A DNA stretch of 64,000 nucleotides from Stenotrophomonas maltophilia (GTDB lineage Bacteria > Pseudomonadota > Gammaproteobacteria > Xanthomonadales > Xanthomonadaceae). The notes beneath the pieces are model-generated. The model saw only the letters and a program-made list of their open reading frames with translations. It was not told the origin of the DNA and searched no databases. Of this stretch, positions 1-7,417 are shown in pieces (within the stretch, counting starts at the first letter, position 1; every line of letters begins with the position of its first letter). Made by a program: the position numbers and the translations under genes. Location: positions 1,377,001 to 1,441,000 of the forward strand of contig NZ_CP154630.1 of NCBI RefSeq assembly GCF_039555535.1, in the 5' to 3' direction.

Positions 1-1261
1 ACGCCTTGGTGTGCAGGCTGGCGCCACTGCTGCCGAACAGGCTGGTATCGGGCCGGCCATGCGCCTTCAGTTCGTACAGCTTCACGCCGGCCTGCAGTAG
101 CGGCACGCGGTAGCCCATGTAGCCGCCGTGCACGGCAGCCACGTCGTTGGCAGCCAGCGAATTGGTGACCACGCCAACCTGCGCGCCCCGTGCGGCCAGC
201 GTCGAAAGCGCCTCGACGCCATCGTGGCCGGGCACGAAATAGGGTGAGATCAACAGTGCACTGCGGCGGGTGCTGCGCAGTTCCTCGCTGAGCGTGCTGA
301 CCAGCCAGCCGCGGCGATCATCGTCGCGGTGCTTCATCGGTGGATCGGATGCGATCTGCACGTCCGCGCTCCAGTGCAACGGTTCCGGACTGGGCCGTTG
401 CCGCTGGCGTGATTCGGCCACGCGCTGCAGGTACGGCTGCGCCTTGGCATGCATCGCATCCAGGTCCGACTGCCGCACCAGCTGCCGCAGCTGTGCATCG
501 GTGTAGGACGCCAGCGCGGAAATCGGGATGGCCGCGCCGCTGTTCCAGTAGTCGTCGAAGATCCGGTTGGCCTGCTGCACGGCCGGCCCGGCCACGACCA
601 GGTCCAGATCCTGGAAGTTCACGTCGTCGCGCGCGCTGAAGTACTCCTCGCCGATGTTGCGGCCACCGACGATCGCAATGCGGCCATCGGCGATCCAGCT
701 CTTGTTGTGCATGCGGTGGTTCACGCTGAAGGCGCGTTGCACCAGCTCCAGGGTGCGCGCGATGCCGCTGCGGTTGCGGAACGGGTTGTACAGACGCAGC
801 TCGATGTTCGGATGCGCATCGAGCGCCATCATCAAGGCGTCCTTGTCCTTGGCGTTCATGTCGTCGAGCAGGATGCGCACGCGCACGCCGCGCTCTGCGG
901 CGTCGTACAGCGCCTTGGCCATCAGGTGGCCGACCAGGTCGTCGTGCCAGATGTAGTACTGCAGGTCCAGGCTGCGGCCAGCCTGTGCGGTGATCATCGC
1001 GCGTGCGGCGAAGGCATCCATGCCATCACTGAGGAAAGCCACGCCGGACTGGCCGGGATGGGCCTCCTGCAATGGCACGATCTGCTGGTCGATGCGGGTC
1101 TGCGCCGGCTGCAGTGGCAGCACCAGCGAGGGTGTGCCCCGTGCCTGCGGGGTGAGATGGTCGGCCAGCAGCAGGCCGGACAGGACCAGCAGCAACAGCG
1201 CGGCGAGAATGATTGCAGCGATGCGCAGCAGGCGTCGCCAGAAGGGCTTGGACAGGCTCAT
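1..1261 (-). CDS. Phospholipase D family protein (cardiolipin synthase-like), 3' end outside window
   Basis: The frame is open from an ATG at 1261 to the window edge, giving about 420 residues and no stop. The N-terminus has a short basic stretch (MSLSKPFWRR) followed by one hydrophobic helix, so it is probably membrane-anchored and faces the periplasm. A phospholipase D HKD motif is clear: HNKSWIAD, with His185, Lys187 and Asp192, followed by GGRNIGEEYF. A second HKD motif would lie beyond the visible part. Proteins of this type hydrolyse or transfer phosphodiester-linked lipid head groups, and many are cardiolipin-synthase relatives. The exact substrate cannot be read from the sequence. Downstream of the start lie SMAG-like and GGGTC hairpin repeats, so it appears to be the first gene of its own transcript. 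Confidence 0.85.
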   Translation of the reverse strand, partial: MSLSKPFWRRLLRIAAIILAALLLLVLSGLLLADHLTPQARGTPSLVLPLQPAQTRIDQQIVPLQEAHPGQSGVAFLSDGMDAFAARAMITAQAGRSLDLQYYIWHDDLVGHLMAKALYDAAERGVRVRILLDDMNAKDKDALMMALDAHPNIELRLYNPFRNRSGIARTLELVQRAFSVNHRMHNKSWIADGRIAIVGGRNIGEEYFSARDDVNFQDLDLVVAGPAVQQANRIFDDYWNSGAAIPISALASYTDAQLRQLVRQSDLDAMHAKAQPYLQRVAESRQRQRPSPEPLHWSADVQIASDPPMKHRDDDRRGWLVSTLSEELRSTRRSALLISPYFVPGHDGVEALSTLAARGAQVGVVTNSLAANDVAAVHGGYMGYRVPLLQAGVKLYELKAHGRPDTSLFGSSGASLHTKA

Positions 1262-1270
1262 GCCCCGATG

Positions 1271-1407
1271 GTAGATCCACGTCATGCGTGGAAGAAGATC
1301 TGCAGGATCAATCCGGGTCAGAGCCCTTGCCTGCGGCAAGGGATCCGACCCCGGCGGGCGTCACGGATGGGGGCGGACCCCTTTCCACGGGAAAGGGCTC
1401 TGACCCC
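1271..1407. repeat. Cluster of three intergenic palindromes
   Basis: This 150 bp gap between the PLD gene start and the pseudouridine synthase stop holds three hairpins. A SMAG-like unit starting with GTAG (GTAGATCCACG/CGTGGA) is at 1271-1292. Two long GGGTC hairpins are at 1315-1351 and 1370-1407, with inner stems CCCTTGCC/GGCAAGGG and CCCTTTCC/GGAAAGGG. The GGGTC hairpins recur at 21538 and 60806 with different inner stems that still pair. They may act as transcript-end structures between these genes. Confidence 0.75.
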
Positions 1408-1413
1408 GGAGCC

Positions 1414-2112
1414 TCAGAAGCGCTCGTCGCTGCCCAGGTAGCGCCACTGGCCCGGCGGCAGCGGCCCCAGCGCCACGCGGCCAATGCGCAGCCGACGCAC
1501 CCCGGTTACCTGCAGCCCGGCGGTTGTCACCGCCGCACGCAGGCCCTTGGCGGTGAGCCCCTTGCCGGCGAACCGCAGCCGCTGTTCGCTCTGCCAGCTG
1601 ACCTTGCCGCCGCCGGCCTCCTGCTGCAAACGCGCCATCAGCCATGGCCCACGCTCCGGGCCGCCCTCGGCCACTTCGATCAGGTATTCCTGCTCAGTGC
1701 GGCCCAGATTGCGCTGCAGATGCGCCAGCGTGGCCGGATCCTGGCTGACCACGACCAGGCCGCTATCAGCCGCAGGCAGTGATGCGGCCAGCTGCAGGCC
1801 GTGGAAATGCCGCTGCAGTGGACGGATATCGCTGGCGTCGAGTTCGCTGCGGCTGTCACTGCTGACCAGCGTGCACAGGGTTTCGGCGGCGACACCGGCC
1901 GGCTTGTTCAACAGCATGCTTACCCGTTCGGCCTTTTCATCGCTGGCCTGCTCCGCCACTACGATCACCGCGCTGTCATCGACCGGGCGCTGCGGTTGTT
2001 CCACCACCTCGCCGTTGACCGACACCCAGCCACCTTCAATGTAGCGCCGTGCTTCGCCGCGCGGGATGCCGAGCAGGGCGGACAGGTGTTTGTCGAGACG
2101 GATCGGTTCCAT
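1414..2112 (-). CDS. RNA pseudouridine synthase, RsuA/RluB/E/F-like
   Basis: This 232-residue protein starts at an ATG (MEPIRLDKHLS) at 2112; the frame is open further upstream but that part overlaps the next gene. Residues 1-50 form an S4 RNA-binding domain (LDKHLSALLGIPRGEARRYI). This is followed by the pseudouridine synthase fold, with LNKPAGV and the region AADSGLVVVSQD, where the Asp matches the catalytic Asp of the family. It should isomerise a uridine in rRNA. The catalytic segment is divergent from RsuA (RLDxxTxG), so the target base cannot be given. It lies just downstream of the YgjP-like gene on the same strand (47 bp gap) and is probably cotranscribed with it. Confidence 0.85.
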   Translation of the reverse strand: MEPIRLDKHLSALLGIPRGEARRYIEGGWVSVNGEVVEQPQRPVDDSAVIVVAEQASDEKAERVSMLLNKPAGVAAETLCTLVSSDSRSELDASDIRPLQRHFHGLQLAASLPAADSGLVVVSQDPATLAHLQRNLGRTEQEYLIEVAEGGPERGPWLMARLQQEAGGGKVSWQSEQRLRFAGKGLTAKGLRAAVTTAGLQVTGVRRLRIGRVALGPLPPGQWRYLGSDERF

Positions 2113-2159
2113 GGCGGGCAGGTCGGGCAGGGGGCGCGCAGTGTAGCTGCTGCGGCCGG

Positions 2160-2660
2160 TCAGCGCTGGCCGCGGTTGGCCAGCTCGGTCAGGTACAGGC
2201 GGGTATCGAATTCCAGCTGCAGGTAATCCGGTTCCATGTGCTGGCACAGCTGGTAGAAGGCCTTGTTGTGGTCGGCTTCCTTCAGGTGGGCCAGTTCGTG
2301 CACCACGATCATGCGCAGGAAGGCCGCCGGTGCCTGGCGGAACACGGTGGCGATGCGGATCTCGCGGCTGGCCTTGAGGCGGCCACCGTGCACGCGGGAA
2401 ATGGCGGTATGGGTGCCCAGGGCGTGCTTGATCACTTCCAGCGTGTTGTCGTAGCAGACCTTGTTGAGCGGCACCGACTTGCGCAGGTAGCGGTCCTTCA
2501 GCTCCTGGGTGTAGTCGTACAGCTGGCGGTCGCTGCGCACCTCGTGCGGGTCGGGGTAGCGCTGCTGCAGCCAAGGGCCGAGCTTGCCCTGCGCCAGCAG
2601 GTCGCTGACCTGGGCGACCAGGGGTTCAGGATAGCCGGTGAGGTACTTCAGGACTGCCAT
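2160..2660 (-). CDS. YgjP-like zinc metallohydrolase (DUF45/SprT-like)
   Basis: The 166-residue protein begins at an ATG (MAVLKYLTG) at 2660; longer readings lack support. The motif VVHELAHLKEADHNKAF has the HExxH zinc site with a third histidine downstream, as in the YgjP/WLM-type metallohydrolases. It is soluble with no signal peptide. Its substrate is unknown. It is divergent from the DUF2058 gene, with only 62 bp between the starts. Confidence 0.85.
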   Translation of the reverse strand: MAVLKYLTGYPEPLVAQVSDLLAQGKLGPWLQQRYPDPHEVRSDRQLYDYTQELKDRYLRKSVPLNKVCYDNTLEVIKHALGTHTAISRVHGGRLKASREIRIATVFRQAPAAFLRMIVVHELAHLKEADHNKAFYQLCQHMEPDYLQLEFDTRLYLTELANRGQR

Positions 2661-2681
2661 GCAGGGGCGGCGGGGCGTCGG

Positions 2682-2687
2682 TAGAAT
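2682..2687 (+). promoter_or_regulatory. Candidate -10 box for the DUF2058 gene
   Basis: TAGAAT lies 36 bp upstream of the ATG at 2723, in the short gap between two divergent starts. I see no convincing -35 element, so this rests on the -10 match and position only. Confidence 0.3.
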
Positions 2688-2722
2688 GGGGCATCCAAGA
2701 TTACACGCGGTACGCATCGACC

Positions 2723-3280
2723 ATGGCAAAGCCCAACGCGCTGCAGGAACAATTGCTCAAGGCCGGCCTGGCCAAGAAGTCGCAGGCCAGCGCTGCCGCG
2801 AGCGCGCAGGCCAAGGCCCGCCAGGGCAAGGCCGAATCGACCTCGGGCGAGGTCCAGCGCGAGGCTGAACGCGCCCGCGCCGAGAAGGTCGAGCGCGACC
2901 GCGCGCTGGCCGCCGAGCGTAACGCCCAGGCCCGCCAGGCTGAACAGAAGGCCCAGGCCCGGCAGATCATCAGTGCCCACGCCGTGCCCCACAAGGGCGA
3001 CGATGAGTACCGGTTCAGTGACGGCGCCGCGATCCGCACCCTGCTGATCGACCCCAAGCTGCGCAAGGCGCTGTCGGTCGGTGTGCTCGTCATCGTTGCC
3101 CACGGCGACGGCTACGCCCTGCTGCCGCGCGCTGCGGCAGAGAAGGTGCGTGAACGCGCGCCGGAAGCGATCATCGTCGATCACGGCCAGCCGGGCTCGA
3201 CCGCCGAGATCTCCACCGGCAATGCCGAGGACGATGCCTACTACGCGCAGTTCCAGGTGCCGGACGACCTGGTCTGGTAA
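2723..3280 (+). CDS. DUF2058 family protein (YaiL-like)
   Basis: This 185-residue cytoplasmic protein starts at an ATG. Residues 1-85 are highly charged and rich in Ala, Gln, Glu, Lys and Arg, a likely long coiled coil. The C-terminal half is a compact domain (HAVPHKGDDEYRFSDGAAIRTL... GYALLPRAAAEKVRER... DDAYYAQFQVPDDLVW). This matches the YaiL/DUF2058 family, described as nucleic-acid-associated but with no firm function. It is divergent from the YgjP-like gene. Confidence 0.85.
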   Translation: MAKPNALQEQLLKAGLAKKSQASAAASAQAKARQGKAESTSGEVQREAERARAEKVERDRALAAERNAQARQAEQKAQARQIISAHAVPHKGDDEYRFSDGAAIRTLLIDPKLRKALSVGVLVIVAHGDGYALLPRAAAEKVRERAPEAIIVDHGQPGSTAEISTGNAEDDAYYAQFQVPDDLVW

Positions 3281-3360
3281 GCAAAAAAGGGGACGGAGGG
3301 GATTAAGTCGCAATCGGCTTGATCGAACCCATTCGCGTTCTGTTTGGCATCCTGAAGAGC

Positions 3361-3383
3361 AGCCGAGCATGGCTCGGCTCTAC
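3361..3383 (-). repeat. Single SMAG palindrome
   Basis: AGCCGAGC-ATG-GCTCGGCT followed by CTAC, which reads GTAG on the minus strand. It sits between the DUF2058 and DksA-like genes and matches the arms of the SMAG pairs at 40624 and 41675. Confidence 0.8.
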
Positions 3384-3445
3384 ACGAAGGCCTGTCTTTT
3401 TGCCGGGGTGTATCGTCTCCATATCAGGCGACACACCTGCGGAGG

Positions 3446-3718
3446 ATGGCCATGGCCACCGGTTGGGCGGGAGACGGCGCGGTCCAGGACCAGATTGACG
3501 CCACCGTCGACGATGCGATCGCCCGCGCACGGCGCCAGCTGCGCGAGGGCCCCGGTCTGGAACACTGTGAGGAATGCGACGCGCCGATTCCGTTGGCGCG
3601 GCGCCGGGCTGTACCCGGTGTTCGGCTCTGCGTGGCGTGCCAGCAGGCGCACGACGACGAAGAGCAGGCGCACAGTGGCTACAACCGGCGCGGCAGCAAG
3701 GACAGCCAGCTGAGGTAA
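3446..3718 (+). CDS. DksA/TraR-family C4 zinc-finger protein (YbiI-like)
   Basis: This 90-residue protein has the start context GGAGG-ATGGCC-ATGGCC, so either ATG (3446 or 3452) could be used. A C4-type zinc finger is visible: CEECDAPIPLARRRAVPGVRLCVACQ (two CxxC pairs 17 residues apart), the layout of DksA/TraR proteins. It lacks the long coiled coil of full DksA, so it resembles the short YbiI-type members. Whether it binds RNA polymerase is unknown. The first long palindromic element starts 15 bp after its stop. Confidence 0.85.
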   Translation: MAMATGWAGDGAVQDQIDATVDDAIARARRQLREGPGLEHCEECDAPIPLARRRAVPGVRLCVACQQAHDDEEQAHSGYNRRGSKDSQLR

Positions 3719-3732
3719 AGGGGGTTTTTATT

Positions 3733-4221
3733 GCAGGGCTGCGCCCTGCACCTGCCGAAGCCAGAGCTAGAGCCAGAGCAACGTCAAAAGCCTGCATTCC
3801 GTGGGATGGCGGGGCGGTGTGGGTGGTCAGGACACGCCGTAAACCCATCCATGGGGGCTCGATGGCGCCATCCATGGCGCCAACGGTCCTGCCCACCCAA
3901 ACCGCCCCGCCTCTGACAGATTCCGTGCGCTGTTGGCGGGTGCCGACCGTTAGTCGGCACATCTGTCAGATATCGAATGAATTCATTCGTGCCGACCAAC
4001 GGTCGGCACACACCAAAGCAGAACGCCGTTCCGACAGTTCGCGGAAAACTGTCGAAGGCGGGGTGGGTCCGGTTGAGGGGGCGTGAGCCGCATGGATGCG
4101 GCGACCGAGCTTACATGGACGTACTTGCAGCGTCCCCCTCAACCGGACCCACCCCGCCAACCCACGGAATGCCCGCCTTTGACGTTGACGTTGCTTCGGC
4201 AGGTGCAGGGCGCAGCCCTGC
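3733..4221. repeat. Long nested palindromic element, locus A (double, inverted)
   Basis: This fills the 519 bp gene-free gap. Both ends are the small hairpin GCAGGGCTGCGCCCTGC (3733-3749) and its near inverse (4205-4221), so the whole is an imperfect inverted repeat of 489 bp. Each half has a core hairpin. In A1 the arms are 3808-3832 and 3887-3911, with 23 of 25 positions paired. In A2 the arms are 4057-4081 and 4134-4158, with all 25 paired. The arm sequences of A1 and A2 differ from each other. Between the halves are two GTG...CAC hairpins (3940-3960, 3989-4009) and CGACAG-type stems. No coding frame in it looks real. Confidence 0.85.
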
Positions 4222-4237
4222 AAAGAAAAACCCACCC

Positions 4238-4831
4238 TCAGCCGTCGCCCTGGATGCCGCCCGGTGCCTGTGCCGGGTCGCGCCAGCGGCGCACCGTGCG
4301 CTGGAAGAACAGGTTGTTCGGCAGCTGCAGCACCGTGCCTTCGTGGCCGTCGCCGGTCTCCTGCAGCGTGGTGTAGATCAGGTTCACGTCGATCACCCGG
4401 CCCTTCAGGCCCGGCTTCTCGCCGTTCTCCAGCACTTCGATGTAGTCATGCAGGCGGAACGGGCGGGTGGTGAAGATCAGCAGCGTGCAGAAGATGTTGG
4501 AGAGCACGCTCCAGGCCGCGAAGAAGGCCACTGCGCCCACGGCCGCGAAGCCGGTGAACGCGGTCCACAGTACCGAAGGCGATGCGCCGAGCAGGCTGAG
4601 GATGTACAGCAGGGCGCTGAAATAGACCACGAAACTGCTGATCCGGCGTGCGCCCATCGCCATCTCCGGCGGGAGCGTGTAGTGCTCGGCGAAGCGGCGG
4701 ATCAAGCGCCGTGCCAGCACTCGCAGCAGCCACGCGGCCAGCAGGGTGAGCAGGATCTTCCCGGCGATACCGGCGTCGTGGAGCCAAGGGTAGGTCCAGG
4801 CCGGCAGGTGATCCTTCAGCGACAACATCAT
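4238..4831 (-). CDS. Small mechanosensitive ion channel (MscS family)
   Basis: The 197-residue membrane protein starts at one of two adjacent ATGs (4831/4828, MMLSLKDHL). It has about three membrane segments. The third is the Gly/Ala-rich pore helix typical of MscS (FTGFAAVGAVAFFAAWSVLSN), followed by the beta domain start (RPFRLHDYIEV... GRVIDVNLIYTTL). It lacks the large C-terminal cage of E. coli MscS (286 residues). It should release solutes on hypo-osmotic shock. It lies 36 bp downstream of the tiny gene at 4868-5047 and is probably in the same transcript, under the ECF-like promoter at 5089-5113. Confidence 0.85.
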   Translation of the reverse strand: MMLSLKDHLPAWTYPWLHDAGIAGKILLTLLAAWLLRVLARRLIRRFAEHYTLPPEMAMGARRISSFVVYFSALLYILSLLGASPSVLWTAFTGFAAVGAVAFFAAWSVLSNIFCTLLIFTTRPFRLHDYIEVLENGEKPGLKGRVIDVNLIYTTLQETGDGHEGTVLQLPNNLFFQRTVRRWRDPAQAPGGIQGDG

Positions 4832-4867
4832 GGGGGCGACGACAGGTGGCAATAACGGCCTTCGATG

Positions 4868-5047
4868 TTACCCGGCGCGTGCAGCGGATTCGACCGCTGG
4901 GGTCCAGGCCAGGCAGACCAGCTCCTGGCGGTGCTGCTGCAGGCAGGCGCGGCCGTTGTCTGGACGCAGCTGCAAGGACAGGCCCAATGCCTGCAGCAGT
5001 ACGCAGGCGGCGATCACCAGCAGGGCGGCGCAGGATGGGCTGGACAT
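4868..5047 (-). CDS. Small hypothetical membrane protein (59 aa)
   Basis: ATG at 5047, stop TAA at 4868-4870. The product has one hydrophobic segment (AALLVIAACVLLQALGLSL, about residues 7-25) and a short C-terminal part with two cysteines (NGRACLQQH, LVCLAW). A good ribosome binding site (CAGGAGTT) lies 7 bp upstream. An ECF-like promoter (AACCTTTT-N11-GCATCC) lies about 42-66 bp upstream on the same strand, with the same layout as the one in front of the sigma-factor gene. These signals make it a believable gene. I do not recognise its family. Confidence 0.6.
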   Translation of the reverse strand: MSSPSCAALLVIAACVLLQALGLSLQLRPDNGRACLQQHRQELVCLAWTPAVESAARAG

Positions 5048-5088
5048 GGCAGAACTCCTGGACGGCAAATTCGCGAAGGACCTTCCAT

Positions 5089-5113
5089 GGATGCAGCAGC
5101 CGTCGAAAAGGTT
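5089..5113 (-). promoter_or_regulatory. ECF-like promoter for the small protein / mscS unit
   Basis: Read on the minus strand: AACCTTTT (5113-5106), 11 bp, GCATCC (5094-5089). AAC to GCATCC is 16 bp, a normal spacing for ECF sigma promoters. The same two boxes with the same spacing face the other way at 5142-5166. Confidence 0.5.
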
Positions 5114-5141
5114 GCATGGCATCGGCCGTCGATCAGCTCTA

Positions 5142-5166
5142 AACCTTTTTCCGGGTCGCGGCATCC
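5142..5166 (+). promoter_or_regulatory. ECF-like promoter for the sigma-factor operon
   Basis: AACCTTTT (5142-5149), 11 bp, GCATCC (5161-5166). It ends 7 bp before the ATG at 5174, so the transcript would have a very short leader, or translation begins at the ATG at 5189. It is probably autoregulatory, given the identical motif on the other strand. Confidence 0.45.
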
Positions 5167-5173
5167 AAGGGAT

Positions 5174-5752
5174 ATGCTCGACACCACCATGCCCGCGCCG
5201 CCTGCCGCCAACGACGCCGTCGACGAACCCGCTCTGGTGCGGGCGGCGGCCGCGGGCGATACCGCTGCCTATGAACTGCTGTACCGGCGTCACGCGCCGC
5301 GTGTATTCGCTGTCCTGTGGCGGTTGTGTGGCGGCCAGCAGGCACGTGCCGAGGATGCGCTGCAGGAAGCGTTCCTGCAGGCGTGGAAGGCGCTGCCGGG
5401 GTTCCGGTTCGAAAGCAGCTTGTCCACCTGGCTGCATCGGTTGGGCGTCAACGCCGCGCTGATGGAACTGCGCGGGCGTGCTGCCGGGCAGGACCACGAC
5501 AGCCTCGACGAAGTGGACGGGGGGTTGCAGGAACTGGCGGTACACGACCGCTGTGCCGGCACCGAACGCGACCTCGAACGGGCGCTGTCGACACTGCCGC
5601 CACGGGCACGTGCGGTACTGGTACTGCACGACATCGAAGGCTGGAAACACCAGGAAATCGCCGAACAGCTGCAGATGGCCGTCGGCAGTTCCAAGGCACA
5701 GTTGCATCGTGCGCGCGGCCTGTTGCGCGCACGGCTGGGAGACATGACATGA
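5174..5752 (+). CDS. ECF RNA polymerase sigma factor
   Basis: This 192-residue protein starts at an ATG (MLDTTMPAPP); a second ATG at 5189 is possible. Region 2 spans about residues 20-90 (YELLYRRHAPRVF... AEDALQEAFLQAWKAL... STWLHRLGVNAAL) and contains the core-binding and -10 recognition helices. Region 4 spans about 135-185 (LPPRARAVLVLHDIEGWKHQEIAEQL, then SSKAQLHRARGLLR), the -35 recognition helix-turn-helix. There is no region 1 or 3, so it is group 4. Its stop overlaps the next start (ATGA), showing translational coupling with the likely anti-sigma gene. The signal it answers is unknown. Confidence 0.92.
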   Translation: MLDTTMPAPPAANDAVDEPALVRAAAAGDTAAYELLYRRHAPRVFAVLWRLCGGQQARAEDALQEAFLQAWKALPGFRFESSLSTWLHRLGVNAALMELRGRAAGQDHDSLDEVDGGLQELAVHDRCAGTERDLERALSTLPPRARAVLVLHDIEGWKHQEIAEQLQMAVGSSKAQLHRARGLLRARLGDMT

Positions 5753-6282
5753 ATACACACGACCACGATTCCGACCACGATCTACTGGCACGGCTGCGCG
5801 CGCTGCCAAGCGAGCGCGACGTACCCACCGATGGCTGGGCACGCCTTTCGGCCCAGCTGCCGCCGCGTGAGCCGCAGGCGGCACCTGCGCCGGGCGACAA
5901 CGTGGTGGCCCTGCCGAACCGTTCGCGTCGGCGTTGGTGGTTGCCGGTGGGTGCGGTGTTGGCGGCCAGCCTGGCGGTCTACGCCGTGGCGCCGTGGCGC
6001 CATGCGCAGCCAGAGGTGCCGGTACCTTCAGCACTGCAGCTGCAGGCTGCGGCGATGACCGAGCAGTACCAGCAGGCCGTGGCCGCGCTGCCCGATGGAC
6101 GGGCGCCGGAATGGCAGCCGGCCCTGCATGAACTGGATGAAAGCGCGGCGCAGATCCGTGCCGCCCTGGCGCAGGACCCGCGTGCGCCGCACCTGCTTGG
6201 CCAGCTCAAGCGTACCTACACGCTGCGGCTGGAACTGACCCGGCAGGCGGCCTATGCCGCCGAGTCCGGCTTGACGACCTGA
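5749..6282 (+). CDS. Probable membrane-bound anti-sigma factor
   Basis: This 177-residue protein starts at an ATG overlapping the sigma stop by 4 bp. Residues 1-58 are a polar cytoplasmic part (HDLLARLRALPSERDVPTDGW). Residues about 63-83 form one membrane helix (WWLPVGAVLAASLAVYAVAPW). The remaining ~95 residues would be periplasmic and helical. I see no zinc-binding HxxxCxxC signature of ZAS-type anti-sigmas, so the role is inferred from gene order and topology. It is followed by the DUF4097 gene after 10 bp. Confidence 0.6.
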   Translation: MNTHDHDSDHDLLARLRALPSERDVPTDGWARLSAQLPPREPQAAPAPGDNVVALPNRSRRRWWLPVGAVLAASLAVYAVAPWRHAQPEVPVPSALQLQAAAMTEQYQQAVAALPDGRAPEWQPALHELDESAAQIRAALAQDPRAPHLLGQLKRTYTLRLELTRQAAYAAESGLTT

Positions 6283-6292
6283 GGAGACCCCC

Positions 6293-7174
6293 ATGACCCG
6301 AACCCTGATTTCCTGCTGTGTCGCGCTGCTGCTGGCCCCTGCCGTGGCGCTGGCCGATACCCGCATCGACGAGCGCCATACCCTGGCCGCGGGCGGTCGC
6401 ATCGAGCTGAGCAACGTCGCCGGCAAGGTGACCGTGCGTGGCTGGGACCGCAATGACGTGCAGCTGACCGGCACGCTCAGCGACGGCCTGCAGCTGCGCC
6501 AGGAGAAAAGCGCCAATCGCGTTCGCTGGGAGATCGAATACCCGCGCCGCAACAACAACGGTGGGGCCACGCTGGTGCTGAACGTGCCGCGCTCGGTGGA
6601 ACTGTTGCTGAGCACGGTCAGCGCCAGCCAGGACATCAGCGGCATCGACGTGCGACGGCTGCAGGCCGACACGGTCAGCGGCAGCCTGAGCGCGGCTGGC
6701 CGCAGTGGCGACAGCAAGCTCAACACGGTCAGTGGCAGCGTCAGCGCACGCCTGCAGACGCCGAAGCTGGATGTGAACACCGTCAGTGGCCGGATCGAGG
6801 CCGGCGGCGGTGTGTCCGGTGATATCGGTGCGCAGACGGTGTCCGGACGGGTCGAGGTCGACGCCGGGCGCGTGCAGCGGTTGGCGGTGGAAACCGTCTC
6901 GGGCAGCATCGACCTGGCAGCAGCCGGATTGGCTCCCGGCGGCCGCATCAATGTCGAATCGGTCAGTGCCTCGGTCACGCTGAGCCTGCCGCGCACGGTG
7001 TCGGCACAGCTGTCGGTGAACAGCTTCAGCGGCTCGATCAACAGCGATGCCGGTCAGGTGGAGCGGCCGCGCTATGGGCCGGGCAGCCATCTCGATACAC
7101 GTCTGGGCGGCGGTGATGGAGACATCCGCATCCAGTCGCATTCGGGCAGTGTGCGGGTGCGGCTGGACCGCTGA
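6293..7174 (+). CDS. Exported DUF4097 beta-repeat protein
   Basis: The 293-residue protein starts at an ATG after a GAGGAG-type ribosome binding site. Residues 1-20 are a signal peptide (ISCCVALLLAPAVALAD). The rest is a run of short beta-strand repeats with recurring TVSG and SGS/SG steps (VSGSLSAAG, VSGSVSAR, VSGRIEAG, VSGRVEVD, VSGSIDLA, FSGSINSD), a DUF4097/adhesin-like beta solenoid. It is the third gene of the ECF operon and is likely periplasmic or surface-exposed. Function unknown. Confidence 0.85.
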   Translation: MTRTLISCCVALLLAPAVALADTRIDERHTLAAGGRIELSNVAGKVTVRGWDRNDVQLTGTLSDGLQLRQEKSANRVRWEIEYPRRNNNGGATLVLNVPRSVELLLSTVSASQDISGIDVRRLQADTVSGSLSAAGRSGDSKLNTVSGSVSARLQTPKLDVNTVSGRIEAGGGVSGDIGAQTVSGRVEVDAGRVQRLAVETVSGSIDLAAAGLAPGGRINVESVSASVTLSLPRTVSAQLSVNSFSGSINSDAGQVERPRYGPGSHLDTRLGGGDGDIRIQSHSGSVRVRLDR

Positions 7175-7189
7175 GCACGGTCCGGCAGG

Positions 7190-7212
7190 CCGCGGCGGCA
7201 GCGCCGCCGCGG
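7190..7212. terminator. GC-rich hairpin between convergent genes
   Basis: CCGCGGCGGC and its exact inverse are separated by 3 bp, in the 49 bp gap between the convergent DUF4097 and 60-residue genes. There is no T-tract on either side, so it may be a weak or protein-assisted stop. Confidence 0.45.
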
Positions 7213-7223
7213 TCGGAGCTGGC

Positions 7224-7406
7224 TCAGCTGGCTTTCTTCAGCGCCCAGGTGGTGCCGAGGACTTCGATCTTGCCACCGGCCTTGCGGAACGCTGCCAGGT
7301 CCGAAGCGATCGAATCGCTGCTGACCACGGTGCTGGCGGCCGCGCCCTTGCGTTCGCTGCGGATGCTGTTGCTGGCCTTCGCGGGGGTCTTTGCCTTGCG
7401 GGGCAT
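7224..7406 (-). CDS. Small basic hypothetical protein (60 aa)
   Basis: Starts at an ATG with a strong ribosome binding site (CAGGAG, 6 bp upstream), 11 bp after the stop of the YkgJ-like gene on the same strand. The N-terminal half is Lys/Arg/Ala/Ser-rich (MPRKAKTPAKASNSIRSERKG). The C-terminal half resembles a short folded segment (SDLAAFRKAGGKIEVLGTTWALKK). I do not recognise a family. It looks cotranscribed with the YkgJ-like gene. Confidence 0.65.
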   Translation of the reverse strand: MPRKAKTPAKASNSIRSERKGAAASTVVSSDSIASDLAAFRKAGGKIEVLGTTWALKKAS

Positions 7407-7417
7407 GGTTGCTCCTG

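Noticed and set aside
3719..4237. Several short open frames within repeat locus A
   Set aside because: They run through hairpin arms and triplet tracts, are not shared in frame with the other loci, and lack ribosome sites.
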